A stretch of DNA of 64,000 nucleotides from Nocardioides sp. SLBN-35 (GTDB lineage: Bacteria; Actinomycetota; Actinomycetes; Propionibacteriales; Nocardioidaceae): NCBI RefSeq assembly GCF_006715725.1, contig NZ_VFNU01000001.1:1302001-1366000 (forward strand), given 5' to 3'. The notes under the pieces were generated by a model. The model worked only from the letters and a program-made list of their open reading frames with translations, made no database searches and was not told where the DNA came from. Positions within the stretch are counted from its first letter, which is position 1. Every line of letters starts with the position of its first letter. The position numbers were made by a program, and so were the translations under genes. Positions 53,820 through 62,104 of the stretch are shown here, piece by piece.

Positions 53820-54581
53820 CTAACCCGTCCCGTACGACGCGACGAGCGCCTTGATGATCAGCGCCCACCCGTCGACCATCACGAACAGCAACAGCTTGAA
53901 CGGCAGGGACACCATCACCGGCGGCATCATCATCATGCCCAGGCTCATCAACGCCCCGCTCACGACGATGTCGATGACCAGGAACGGGATGAAGATGATG
54001 AACCCGATGACGAAGGCGTCCTTGAGCTCGGACAGCACGAACGCCGGGATCAGGGTGGCGGTCGAGACGTCGTCGCGGTTCTCGGGCAGCTTGCGGTCGG
54101 CGACGCTGGTGAGCAGTTGCAGCTCGCCGTCGTCGGTGTTGTCGAGCATGAACTCCCGCAGCGGCTCCATGCCGTCGTGGAAGGCGGCTGAGGTCGTCTT
54201 GTCGCCGTCGAGGTAGGGCTGCACGCCGTCGCTGTTCACCTGCGAGAGGACCGGCGACATGATGAACAGGCTCAGGAACAGCGCCAGGCCGGCGAGGACC
54301 TGGTTGTTCGGGGTCTGCTGGAGGCCGAGCGCGTTGCGGGTCAGGCCGAGCACGACGAGCACCTTCGTGAAGCTGGTGCAGGTCAGCACGATGGCCGGCA
54401 GCAGGCTGAGCAGGGTCAGGGCGAGGAACACCAGCAGGCTGTTGCTCGGCTTGTCGGTCATCCCCGACAGGTCGATCTGCACGGTGACGCCGCCCTTGCC
54501 GGGCCCGTTCGGCCCCTTGGGCCCGCTCGGGTCGGCGACGACCAGCGCGACCCGGGTCAGCGCGAGGGACAGGGTCGTCAC
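53820..54581 (-). CDS. fliP: Flagellar export protein FliP
   Basis: The 253-residue protein has an N-terminal exported or hydrophobic lead, then LVFLALTLLSLLPAIVLTCTSFTK, ALGLQQTPNNQVLAGLALFL and the C-terminal IPAFVLSELKDAFVIGFIIF with GMMMMPPVMVSLPFKLLLFV, all hallmarks of FliP. The N-terminal loop contains a Gly/Pro-rich stretch PSGPKGPNGPGKGG. GTG 54581 overlaps the fliO stop by 4 bp. Confidence 0.96.
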   Translation of the reverse strand: MTTLSLALTRVALVVADPSGPKGPNGPGKGGVTVQIDLSGMTDKPSNSLLVFLALTLLSLLPAIVLTCTSFTKVLVVLGLTRNALGLQQTPNNQVLAGLALFLSLFIMSPVLSQVNSDGVQPYLDGDKTTSAAFHDGMEPLREFMLDNTDDGELQLLTSVADRKLPENRDDVSTATLIPAFVLSELKDAFVIGFIIFIPFLVIDIVVSGALMSLGMMMMPPVMVSLPFKLLLFVMVDGWALIIKALVASYGTG

Positions 54582-54994
54582 GACGCCCGCTTCCCGGTGA
54601 CGGCGGCCATGGCGTCCTTCCAGGTCTGCGGGGAGAGCACGGAGCCGCTGAGGGCTCCGGTCGGGCTCGCCGCGGTGGACGGTACGTCGATCGGCTCGGA
54701 CTCCGGGTCGGGCGGGGTCAGGTCCAGGCCGACCTCGTCGGGCTCGACCTCCGCCAGCAGCGTGATCTGCTGCTCGGTGGTGCCGAGCACGAGGATCCGG
54801 GTGCCGACCGAGACCACCGCGACGCCCTGGCCGCGACCGAGGGTCTGGCGCTGCACGACCTGGATCGCCGCACCGGCGGGGGCTTTGAACCGGCGGTTGG
54901 CGAAGCGGGCGATGAGCAGCAGCAGCCCGACGACGAGCGCCAGCGAGCCGACCAGGCGCACGGCCAGCTCTCCGAGGCTGATGCTGTCGGACAT
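54578..54994 (-). CDS. fliO: Flagellar biosynthesis protein FliO
   Basis: The 138-residue protein has one N-terminal membrane helix (LVGSLALVVGLLLLIARFANR) and the cytoplasmic FliO segment IQVVQRQTLGRGQGVAVVSV followed by RILVLGTTEQQITLLAEV. FliO helps assemble the FliP ring. It lies 5 bp behind fliN and overlaps fliP by 4 bp. Confidence 0.88.
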   Translation of the reverse strand: MSDSISLGELAVRLVGSLALVVGLLLLIARFANRRFKAPAGAAIQVVQRQTLGRGQGVAVVSVGTRILVLGTTEQQITLLAEVEPDEVGLDLTPPDPESEPIDVPSTAASPTGALSGSVLSPQTWKDAMAAVTGKRAS

Positions 54995-54999
54995 CGGCG

Positions 55000-55803
55000 T
55001 CAGACCGCGGCGTTCGCGTCGAGGATCTCGGTGACCCGCAGGCCGAAGTCCTCGTCGACCACGACGACCTCGCCGCGGGCCACGAGACGGCCGTTGACGA
55101 GCAGGTCGGCGGGGCTGCCGGCGGCGCGGTCCAGCTCGAGGACGGCGCCCGGGGTCAGGGCGAGCAGGTCACGCACGGTCATCCGGGTGCGGCCGAGCTC
55201 GACGGTGACCTCCATGTCGACGCCCTGGAGCAGCTCCAGGCCGCGCGGCGGTGCGGCGGCCGCCGAGAAGGCGGGCACGAACGGTGCCTCCTCGACGAGG
55301 TTGGTTGCGTCGTCTCGTGACGGTTGCTGCGCAACCTCCTCGACGTCCAGAGGCTCGCGGGCACCGGCGAGGGTGGCCTCGGGGACCAGGACGGCGGCCG
55401 CGATGCCGGCGCCGATGAGCGGCACCACGCTGAACGGGCCGCCGAGCTCGGCGGTGACGTCGTACCCCTCCACGTCGAGGTCGAGGGTCCGGGCGCCGCG
55501 GGCGTGGGCGCCGAGCCGGCGGGCGGCGGCGTCGAGGGCCGGCTGGACGGCGGCGGCCACGTCGAGCGCGCCGATCGGGCTGCTCGCGAGGGCCTCGACC
55601 AGCTCGGTGCCGACGAGGACCACGACGCTGCCGGGCACGCCGCCGTCGAGCTCGGCGATCGCGCCGCCCGCGAAGGCCGCGGTGACGTGCGGCGAGCCGG
55701 GCTGCGCCGGGCCGGGCGTCAGCGGCGTGACAGCCGGGAGGGACGCGGCCGCGGCGACCGCGACGGCCTCGGCGAGCAGGGTGGGGTCGAGCACATCGGT
55801 CAT
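55000..55803 (-). CDS. fliN: Flagellar motor switch protein FliN (long form)
   Basis: The 267-residue protein ends in a SpoA/FliN domain (about residues 190-262: [40 protein letters not shown]). The ~185 residues before it are Ala/Pro-rich with a middle segment ([20 protein letters not shown]) that recalls the N-terminal part of FliY-type proteins. It forms the C-ring base with FliM. ATG 55803 lies 5 bp after the fliM stop. Confidence 0.92.
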   Translation of the reverse strand: MTDVLDPTLLAEAVAVAAAASLPAVTPLTPGPAQPGSPHVTAAFAGGAIAELDGGVPGSVVVLVGTELVEALASSPIGALDVAAAVQPALDAAARRLGAHARGARTLDLDVEGYDVTAELGGPFSVVPLIGAGIAAAVLVPEATLAGAREPLDVEEVAQQPSRDDATNLVEEAPFVPAFSAAAAPPRGLELLQGVDMEVTVELGRTRMTVRDLLALTPGAVLELDRAAGSPADLLVNGRLVARGEVVVVDEDFGLRVTEILDANAAV

Positions 55804-55808
55804 GGGGA

Positions 55809-56768
55809 TCAGGACTCCTCGGGCGTGGTGACGATGAGGGCGGCGAGGCGCTGGCCACGGGCGCCGGGGGTGGCATGGGCGAAGGTGTTGCCGGCGACGG
55901 TCACGTCCAGCGGCGCGGACGCCGGGTGGGTGAGCCGGAGCACGGATCCGGGGCGCAGGTCGGCCAGCGTCGCCGGGTCGACCGGGATCGGGCGGAAGCG
56001 CACCGACACCGACACCGGGACCCGCTGGAACTGGTCCTGCAGCAGCTGCGCCGAGTGCGCGCGCTGCGCCCGCTCCCGCTCGGAGACCGCACCGTTGCCG
56101 GTGGCGTTGGCGAGGTGGGGGAGCAGGCCGCTGAACGGCAGGCACACCGAGACCCGGTGCGCCCGCTCGCCGATCTTGAGCTCGAGGGTGACCACGACCA
56201 TCACGTCGGCGGCGCTGGCGACCTGGGCGAACTGGGGGCTGTACTCGACACCGGTGACGTTCGGCTCGAGGGTCACGATCCCGTCGAGGGCGTAGCGCAT
56301 CTCGCCGAGCAGGCGCTCGACCAGGCCGCGGATCACGCCGTCCTCGATCTCGGTCAGCGGCCGGTCCGGCTGCTCGTCCGAGCCGGGCCCGCCGAGCATG
56401 TGGTCCAGGCACGACATGGTCGCGAACAGCGGGATCTCCAGCACGCCGGTGCCGGGGATCGGGTCCGCCGTGAACAGCGTCATGTACGTCGAGGGGCCCA
56501 GGCTGTCGACGTACTCCGCGTAGGTGCGCTGCTCGATGCCCGCCAGGGTCACCGTGCACACCGTGCGCAGCGAGCTGGTGAACACCGTCGTCGCCTGGCG
56601 CGCGAAGCTGTCGAACCCGAGCTGGAGCGTGCGCTGGTGCTCGCGCGAGAGCTGGATGGGTCGCCGGAAGTCGTACGGCGTGGGTTCGGCCGTGCGGGGT
56701 CGGCGGCGCGGCCGCTGGAGGGTCACGACGAGCCCATCGTCGCGGCCGGAGCCGACCTGAGGGGTCAT
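55809..56768 (-). CDS. fliM: Flagellar motor switch protein FliM
   Basis: The 319-residue protein has the FliM middle domain ([26 protein letters not shown]-type core [15 protein letters not shown]) and a C-terminal SpoA-like domain. The N-terminal peptide that binds phosphorylated CheY in most FliM proteins (EIDAL type) is not present; residues 1-30 are Arg/Pro-rich instead. ATG 56768 is preceded by a 177-bp gap full of palindromes. Confidence 0.94.
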   Translation of the reverse strand: MTPQVGSGRDDGLVVTLQRPRRRPRTAEPTPYDFRRPIQLSREHQRTLQLGFDSFARQATTVFTSSLRTVCTVTLAGIEQRTYAEYVDSLGPSTYMTLFTADPIPGTGVLEIPLFATMSCLDHMLGGPGSDEQPDRPLTEIEDGVIRGLVERLLGEMRYALDGIVTLEPNVTGVEYSPQFAQVASAADVMVVVTLELKIGERAHRVSVCLPFSGLLPHLANATGNGAVSERERAQRAHSAQLLQDQFQRVPVSVSVRFRPIPVDPATLADLRPGSVLRLTHPASAPLDVTVAGNTFAHATPGARGQRLAALIVTTPEES

Positions 56769-56793
56769 CGGGACGCCGGGCGGTCAGGGTCCC

Positions 56794-56811
56794 GTGGTCC
56801 GTTCGGACTAC
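56794..56811. repeat. Imperfect palindrome in the fliL/fliM gap
   Basis: GTGGTCCG-TT-CGGACTAC is an inverted repeat with one mismatch. It shares TCCGTTCGGA-like core bases with the two longer palindromes at 56869 and 56913. Direct repeats of GGGTCCCGGG lie next to it (56815-56835). Confidence 0.5.
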
Positions 56812-56868
56812 GGAGGGTCCCGGGGAGGGTCCCGGGCCGGGCCGCGTGCGGGGCCGTCTGCCCCTCGA

Positions 56869-56886
56869 ACCGTTCGATCGAACGGT
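56869..56886. repeat. Perfect 18-bp palindrome in the fliL/fliM gap
   Basis: ACCGTTCGATCGAACGGT is a perfect palindrome. Its 16-bp core CCGTTCGATCGAACGG recurs exactly inside the 32-bp palindrome that starts 27 bp further on. Confidence 0.8.
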
Positions 56887-56912
56887 CCGGGGGACTCCGA
56901 CCGGCTCCGAGT

Positions 56913-56944
56913 CCCTCTATCCGTTCGATCGAACGGATAGAGGG
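56913..56944. repeat. Perfect 32-bp palindrome just after fliL
   Basis: The sequence is fully self-complementary with no spacer: arms of 16 bp beginning CCCTCTATCCGTTCGA. It ends one base beyond the fliL stop codon. In RNA it would form a long stem after fliL on the minus strand. Confidence 0.85.
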
Positions 56945-56945
56945 A

Positions 56946-57383
56946 TCATTGGGTGACGTACTCGGTGAAGTACACCTCCATCACCTCGTGGTCGTAGCGC
57001 TCCTTGAGCCGGTCGAGCAGCTGCTTGCGCAGGGCCTCGCGGACGTCGGGCTTGTTGACCTCGCCGACCGGGAGGCCGCTGAACACGGTGATGGCGGCGT
57101 CGAGCGCCTTGCTGCCGTCGGCCTCCTTGGTGCCCTCGGTCAGCTGGAGCGCCATGCCGAGGCGCAGGTAGTGGCCGCCGGCGAGGTTCACCTGGATCGC
57201 CTCGAGCGAGACGACCTCGCCCGGCTTGGGCGCGGTCTCGCCGCTCGGCTTGAGGACGAAGAACCAGGCGCCGCCGCCGAGCAGGGCCAGGACGAGGACG
57301 GCGATGCCGATCATGCGGCCCTTGCCGCCCTTGGCGGCCGCGTTCTCCGCGGCGGCCGCGGGCGGGTTCATGGTCGTGGTCAC
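56946..57383 (-). CDS. fliL: Flagellar basal body protein FliL
   Basis: The 145-residue protein has one membrane helix (MIGIAVLVLALLGGGAWFFVL) and the FliL periplasmic domain (GHYLRLGMALQLTEG, LLDRLKERYDHEVMEVYFTEYVTQ). FliL supports stator function. GTG 57383 follows GGGAGGACC and overlaps the motB stop by 4 bp. A 32-bp palindrome follows the gene directly. Confidence 0.92.
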   Translation of the reverse strand: MTTTMNPPAAAAENAAAKGGKGRMIGIAVLVLALLGGGAWFFVLKPSGETAPKPGEVVSLEAIQVNLAGGHYLRLGMALQLTEGTKEADGSKALDAAITVFSGLPVGEVNKPDVREALRKQLLDRLKERYDHEVMEVYFTEYVTQ

Positions 57384-58429
57384 GGTTGGTCCTCCCTGCT
57401 GTCGGTGCTGCTGTCGGTGCTGTCCTTGGTGCGGATCGGTACACCTGCGGCGGCCGGCTCGGAGCCGGTGCCGTCGCCGGCGGGGTCGACGGGCAGTCCG
57501 TCGAGGCCGGCCTCGCGGCGCAGCTCGGCGTACGCCTCACCCATCAGGGCCCGGGTCTCGGCCGGCTGCTGGCTGAGCACCAGGATGTCGACGCGCTTGT
57601 TGACCCGCTGCGAGCCCCGCCGGGCCGGGTCGACCAGGGGCTTGGTGTGCCCGAAGCCGGTGGCGCGCAGCCGGCGCGCCGGGATGGCGTGGCTGTCCTC
57701 GAGCCGGTGCAGCACATTGGCGGCCCGGGCCAGCGACAGCTCCCAGTCGGAGGGGTAGTACCGCGGCTTCACCGGCTCCTGGTTGGTGTGCCCGTCGAGC
57801 TCGATCGGCTCGGTCAGCTCGGCCAGCACCGGTGCGATGGTGTCCACGACGCGGCGGCCGCGCTCGGTCAGCTCGGCCATGTCGGGCTCGAAGACGACGT
57901 GCTGGGAGACCAGGCTGACGACCAGGCCACGCTCGTCGATGGTGGCGCGGACGTCGTCGCGCAGCCCCTGGTCGCGCAGCGCCTTGTCGATCCTCTTCCA
58001 GACCTTCAGCAGCCGGTCGACCTCGGCACGGGCGGCACCCTGGGTGCGCTCGTTCCTGAGCCGGTCCGACTCCTGCAGGAGCTTCGTGACGGTCTCGCGC
58101 TGGGCCTCGGGGACCTGCGCCATCAGCATCTCGTACGACGCCTCGCCCGGGTCGTTCGCGCCCTTGGCGTTGCTGACCGGGCTGGCGCCGTTGAGGATCG
58201 ACTGCTCGCGGCCGAAGCCGATCGCGAGCCCCTCCTTGAGCTGCTCGTACTTCTTCTCGTCGACGGTCGACATCGCGAACATCACGATGAACAGCACCAT
58301 CAGCAGGGTCACCATGTCGGCGTAGGTCACCAGCCAGCGCTCGTGCCCGCCGCCGTGCTCGTCGTGCTCCTCCTCGTGGTGGCGCCGGCGGGGCGGCCCG
58401 GCGCCCTTGCCCGCCTTGCCGGCCGACAT
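57380..58429 (-). CDS. motB: Flagellar stator protein MotB
   Basis: The 349-residue protein has the stator helix RWLVTYADMVTLLMVLFIVM with the proton-carrying Asp38 and a C-terminal OmpA-type peptidoglycan-binding domain (IELDGHTNQEPVKPRYYPSD, LSLARAANVLHRL, LRATGFGHTKPL). The N-terminus is His/Glu-rich. ATG 58429 overlaps the motA stop by 4 bp. It anchors the stator in the wall. Confidence 0.95.
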   Translation of the reverse strand: MSAGKAGKGAGPPRRRHHEEEHDEHGGGHERWLVTYADMVTLLMVLFIVMFAMSTVDEKKYEQLKEGLAIGFGREQSILNGASPVSNAKGANDPGEASYEMLMAQVPEAQRETVTKLLQESDRLRNERTQGAARAEVDRLLKVWKRIDKALRDQGLRDDVRATIDERGLVVSLVSQHVVFEPDMAELTERGRRVVDTIAPVLAELTEPIELDGHTNQEPVKPRYYPSDWELSLARAANVLHRLEDSHAIPARRLRATGFGHTKPLVDPARRGSQRVNKRVDILVLSQQPAETRALMGEAYAELRREAGLDGLPVDPAGDGTGSEPAAAGVPIRTKDSTDSSTDSREDQP

Positions 58430-59199
58430 CAGGCGGCCTCGCGCTCGACGGTGCCGGTGGGCAGCAGGGAGCGCAGCTTCTCCGCGACCAGGCGCGGGTT
58501 GGCGCCGGCCTGGATGGCGGCGACGCCCTCGATGGCGACCTCCATCCGTGCGCACTCCAGCTCGCCGAGCCGCTTGAGCCGGCTCGAGATCGGCAGCCAG
58601 ATCACGTTGGCGGACATGACGCCCCACAGGGTGGCGACGAAGGCGCCGGCGATCAGGTGTCCGAGCTCGTCGGGCGTGGCCAGGTTCTCCAGCACGTGCA
58701 CCAGGCCCATGACGGTGCCGATGATGCCGATGGTCGGCGCGTAGGCGCCGGCGTCGCCGAAGAACTTGGCGGACTGCTTGTCGTCGCGCTTCTTGGCGCG
58801 CAGCTCGGCCTCGAGGATGTCGCGCACGTCCTCGGGGTCGGTGCCGTCGATCGCCATCGTGACGCCCTTGACCAGGAACGGGTCGTCGATCTCGCGCAGG
58901 CTGTCCTCGAGGGCCAGCAGGCCCTCCCGGCGGGCCCGCTCGGCGAGCGAGACGACCTGCGGCACCAGCGCCTCGGCCGGCTCGACCGAGCCGGTGAACG
59001 CACGCTTCATGTCCGTGATCGCGGTCTTGGCGTCGCTCATCGTGCCGCCCGCGACGGTGACCATGATCGTCGTGCCCAGCACCAGCAGCATCGGCGGCAG
59101 CAGCAGCAGGCTCATCGGGTTGCCGCCCTCGAGCACGTTGGCCGCGACGATGATCACCAGGCCGACGACGATGCCGACCGGGGTTGCGATGTCCTTCAC
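58429..59199 (-). CDS. motA: Flagellar stator protein MotA
   Basis: The 256-residue protein has four membrane helices, the cytoplasmic loop with ARREGLLALEDSLREIDDPF and the conserved FGDAGAYAPTIGIIGTVMGL, and the end FVATLWGVMSANVIWLPIS. With MotB it forms the proton channel that drives rotation. GTG 59199 follows GAGGAGTGA and overlaps the flbD stop by 4 bp. Confidence 0.95.
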   Translation of the reverse strand: MKDIATPVGIVVGLVIIVAANVLEGGNPMSLLLLPPMLLVLGTTIMVTVAGGTMSDAKTAITDMKRAFTGSVEPAEALVPQVVSLAERARREGLLALEDSLREIDDPFLVKGVTMAIDGTDPEDVRDILEAELRAKKRDDKQSAKFFGDAGAYAPTIGIIGTVMGLVHVLENLATPDELGHLIAGAFVATLWGVMSANVIWLPISSRLKRLGELECARMEVAIEGVAAIQAGANPRLVAEKLRSLLPTGTVEREAA

Positions 59200-59468
59200 G
59201 GGGTCACTCCTCGCGGGGGTACGGCGGCCAGTCGGCCCTGGCGCGTACGTACCGGCGCGACCGAGGACGCGTCGGGCAGCGCCGCGCGCGCCACGATGGC
59301 CGCGCGGTAGTCGATGACGGCGTCGCGCACCTCGTCGAGGGACTCGGCCACGATGTACTTGGTGCCGTCGACCAGGGTCACCACGGTGTCCGGGGTGCAG
59401 TCGACGCGCTCGATCAGGTCGGCGTTCAGCAGGAACGTCGTCCCCGAGAGTCGGGTCAGCGAGATCAC
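59196..59468 (-). CDS. flbD: Flagellar protein FlbD
   Basis: The 90-residue protein matches the small FlbD family of Gram-positive flagellar operons: VISLTRLSGTTFLLNADLIE, RVDCTPDTVVTLVDGTKYIV and AESLDEVRDAVIDYR. Its role is not well defined. The GTG start lies 8 bp behind GGAGGTG. A 63-bp hairpin separates it from flgE. Confidence 0.88.
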   Translation of the reverse strand: MISLTRLSGTTFLLNADLIERVDCTPDTVVTLVDGTKYIVAESLDEVRDAVIDYRAAIVARAALPDASSVAPVRTRQGRLAAVPPRGVTP

Positions 59469-59553
59469 CGCGGCACCTCCGTGTGCGTGGCTGTGGCAAT
59501 GCTTGGGAAGGAGTGCCGTCCGTGGCGCTCCGCAGGTCTGATCGGCCGGTTGC

Positions 59554-59616
59554 GATAGTCCCTGACCAAAAGCACCGGTTTCTCGCGGGTCGCGGTGCTT
59601 TTGAGCAGGGACTATC
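59554..59616. other. 63-bp two-stage hairpin between flgE and flbD
   Basis: Outer arms GATAGTCCCTG/CAGGGACTATC and inner arms CAAAAGCACCG/CGGTGCTTTTG are each perfect 11-bp complements, separated by a 2-nt internal loop, with a 15-nt apical loop. It begins 13 bp after the flgE stop. It lacks a terminal T-run on the minus strand. Confidence 0.7.
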
Positions 59617-59629
59617 CCGGCGGGGCCGG

Positions 59630-60478
59630 TCAGCGCTTGATGTTGACGAGCTCCTCGAGCACCTGGTCGCTGGTGGTGATCACCCGCGAGCTGGCCTGGA
59701 AGCCGCGCTGGGCGAGGATCAGGTTGGTGAACTCGGCCGACAGGTCGACGTTCGACATCTCCAGCGCACCGGCCATGATCTGGCCGCGCTGGCCCTGGCC
59801 GGCGACGCCGAGCTGCACGGCGCCGGAGTTGGCGGACTCGCGGAAGGCGGTGTCGCCGATCTTCTCCAGGCCCATCGGGTTGGTGAAGTCCGCGACGGCC
59901 AGCTGGCAGATGTCGCGCTGCACGCCGTCGGAGAAGACGCCGCGGACCTTGCCGTCGGCGCCGATCGAGTACGACGTCAGCTCGACGCCGGCCGGCAGCG
60001 AGCCGTTGATCATGTTCAGGTCGACGTCGACCGCGCCGCCGGTGGGCGCACCGGTGGCGTCGAGGGCGTAGCCCTGGACCCGCATCCCGCTGGGCGCCAC
60101 GAGGACACCGCTCTGGTCGAAGGTGAACGCGCCGGCGCGGGTGTAGACGTTCTCGGCGCCGTCGCGCAGCACGAAGAACCCGTCGCCCTGCAGCATCACG
60201 TCGGTCGGCCGCCCGGTCAGCTGCGCGGAGCCCTGGCCGAAGTTGGCCATGGTCGCGGCGAGCTGGACGCCGAGGCCGATCTGGATCGGGTTGGTGCCGC
60301 CGCGCTCGGTGTTGCCGCCCGAGGCGGCGGTGAGCATCTGGCTGAGGGTGTCGGAGAAGACGGTGGTGCTGGACTTGAACCCGGTGGTGTTGGCGTTGGC
60401 GATGTTGTTGCCGGTGACGTCGAGCATGGTCTGGTTGACGCGGAGGCCGGAGATGCCGGCGAAGAGCGAGCGAAGCAT
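59630..60478 (-). CDS. flgE: Flagellar hook protein FlgE
   Basis: The 282-residue protein has the rod/hook N-terminal motif SLFAGISGLRVNQTMLDVTG with NNIANANTTGFKSS and the C-terminal DLSAEFTNLILAQRGFQASS followed by VITTSDQVLEELVNIKR. It is short for a hook protein, with a small surface domain. It lies 20 bp behind flgD, the hook cap gene, which supports FlgE over FlgG. ATG 60478 follows AGAAGGAG. Confidence 0.9.
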   Translation of the reverse strand: MLRSLFAGISGLRVNQTMLDVTGNNIANANTTGFKSSTTVFSDTLSQMLTAASGGNTERGGTNPIQIGLGVQLAATMANFGQGSAQLTGRPTDVMLQGDGFFVLRDGAENVYTRAGAFTFDQSGVLVAPSGMRVQGYALDATGAPTGGAVDVDLNMINGSLPAGVELTSYSIGADGKVRGVFSDGVQRDICQLAVADFTNPMGLEKIGDTAFRESANSGAVQLGVAGQGQRGQIMAGALEMSNVDLSAEFTNLILAQRGFQASSRVITTSDQVLEELVNIKR

Positions 60479-60498
60479 GGTGGTTCTCCTTCTGCGGG

Positions 60499-61014
60499 TC
60501 AGGCGGGTCGGGCGGTGGTGGACGGGGTGCCGCTGGGCGGCACGTAGGTGCCACCACCGCTGGTGGTGGGCGCCTGGATCGTGGGTGCGGTGCCGACGCT
60601 GATGACGTCGGTGACGGCGACGGACTTGCCGTCGACGCTGAGGACCGGGCCGGTGTTGAGGTACGTCGTGCCCTGCACGACTCCGGACTGCTCGGCGCCG
60701 GTGGCGTCGTACCACCGCACGGTCTGGCCGATCAGTGAGCTCGCGCCGAACGCCAGCTGGGTGCTCAGCATCATCGCGGTCTGGTCGGCGACGTCCTGCA
60801 TCTTCTCCAGGGCGGTGAACTGCGCCGTCTGGGCGAGGAACTGCGAGGAGTCGGTGGGGTTGAGCGGGTCCTGGTACTTCATCTGGGCGACCATCAGCTG
60901 CAGGAACATGTCCTTGTCGGCGGTCTTCGAGGTCCCGGTCGTGCCGGTGGCGCCCGTGGCCGCCGTACCGGTCACGCCGTAGCCGCCGATGCCTTCGGTG
61001 CTGGAGACGGACAT
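60499..61014 (-). CDS. flgD: Flagellar hook capping protein FlgD
   Basis: The 171-residue protein has the FlgD N-terminal motif DKDMFLQLMVAQMKYQDPLN and PTDSSQFLAQTAQFTALEKM. The C-terminal Ig and Tudor-like parts are short. It caps the growing hook. It lies 10 bp after the fliK stop and 20 bp before flgE. Confidence 0.93.
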   Translation of the reverse strand: MSVSSTEGIGGYGVTGTAATGATGTTGTSKTADKDMFLQLMVAQMKYQDPLNPTDSSQFLAQTAQFTALEKMQDVADQTAMMLSTQLAFGASSLIGQTVRWYDATGAEQSGVVQGTTYLNTGPVLSVDGKSVAVTDVISVGTAPTIQAPTTSGGGTYVPPSGTPSTTARPA

Positions 61015-61024
61015 GTCTTGCTCC

Positions 61025-62104
61025 TCACAGGGTCCGGTCGAGCTGACCGGCGGGGGTGGTGGTCGGGGGTGGCACGAGCAGCGGCTCGGGTGCGTCGCGC
61101 CGGTGCCGGCGCTGGTCGGTGTCGTCCGAGGAGCGGTTCCAGGCCCGGGCGCCGTCGCGGCCGGCGTCGGCCGAGACCGTGCTGCCGCTCGTCTGGCTGG
61201 TGGCGGCGACAGGGGCACTCGGCGCGGTGGGCTGGGGTGCGGCGGGGCTGAACGGGTCGCGGACCAGCACCCGGGCCTCGGTGGCGCCGGAGCGCTCGAG
61301 GAGCCGCTGCAGCTCGGGTACGCCGGAGCTCAGCGCGCGGTGCACCGCGGCGCTGCCTGCGGGGTCGTCGGCGTTGCCGGCCAGGCGGACCTGCACCGCC
61401 CCGTCCTTGACCACCAGCGTCACCCGCACCTCGCCGAGCTGCTCGGGCTGGAGGGTCAGGGTGATCCGGTGCGTGCCGGGCCGGTCGGTGGGAGTGGTCG
61501 CGACCAGGCGGGTGACCTCGGGGAAGACCTGCTGGACCACGGCCCGATCGACGGTGGGGCGGGCGCCGGTCAGCACCGGCGGGGCCACGACGGTGGGGCC
61601 GCTGACGGTCGCGTCGGGGGCCGGGGAGTTTGCCGGGGTTGCCGGTGTTGCCGGGGCGGCGGGCTCGAGGCGCGGCTGGGCCGGGTCCTTCGGCGCAGGT
61701 GCGGTGGCGTCGTCGTCGGTGGTCGGCGCGGACAGCGCCGTGACCGGGGCTTTCGCCGCCGCCGCGGGCGCGGTCGGCGTGGCCGGCTGCTCCGGCTGCT
61801 CCGGCTGCTCCGGCTGCTCCGACTGCGCCGCGGCCGGCTCGGGAGCCGGGGACGCGTTCGGCACTACCGGCGCGACCACGGGCGTGATCACCGCGCCGAC
61901 GAGCGGGGCGGCGGCCGATGCGGCGGCGACCGGAGCCGTCGGAACCGGGACCGGCGCGACCGGCAACGGCACCGTCGCGAGCAGTGCCGCGGCGAGCGCG
62001 TCGCCGAAGACCACACCCGCGTCGCCGGACTGATCGGTGGCGGCGGGAGCGCCGTCGGTGGGGACCGGGGCCGGGAGGCCCGGCAGGAACGGAGTGATGC
62101 TCAT
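61025..62104 (-). CDS. fliK: Flagellar hook-length control protein FliK
   Basis: The 359-residue protein is mostly an Ala/Pro-rich linker that contains an EQP repeat, then a C-terminal Flg_hook domain (about residues 210-290: HRITLTLQPEQLGEVRVTLV, VKDGAVQVRLAG). The tail is Arg/Pro-rich. It measures hook length and signals FlhB. The ATG overlaps the stop of the upstream muramidase gene by one base. Confidence 0.9.
   Translation of the reverse strand: MSITPFLPGLPAPVPTDGAPAATDQSGDAGVVFGDALAAALLATVPLPVAPVPVPTAPVAAASAAAPLVGAVITPVVAPVVPNASPAPEPAAAQSEQPEQPEQPEQPATPTAPAAAAKAPVTALSAPTTDDDATAPAPKDPAQPRLEPAAPATPATPANSPAPDATVSGPTVVAPPVLTGARPTVDRAVVQQVFPEVTRLVATTPTDRPGTHRITLTLQPEQLGEVRVTLVVKDGAVQVRLAGNADDPAGSAAVHRALSSGVPELQRLLERSGATEARVLVRDPFSPAAPQPTAPSAPVAATSQTSGSTVSADAGRDGARAWNRSSDDTDQRRHRRDAPEPLLVPPPTTTPAGQLDRTL

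Noticed and set aside
61771..61830. Short repeated EQP codons as a possible genetic repeat element
   Set aside because: They lie within the low-complexity linker of FliK, where such repeats are common, and do not recur elsewhere in the window.
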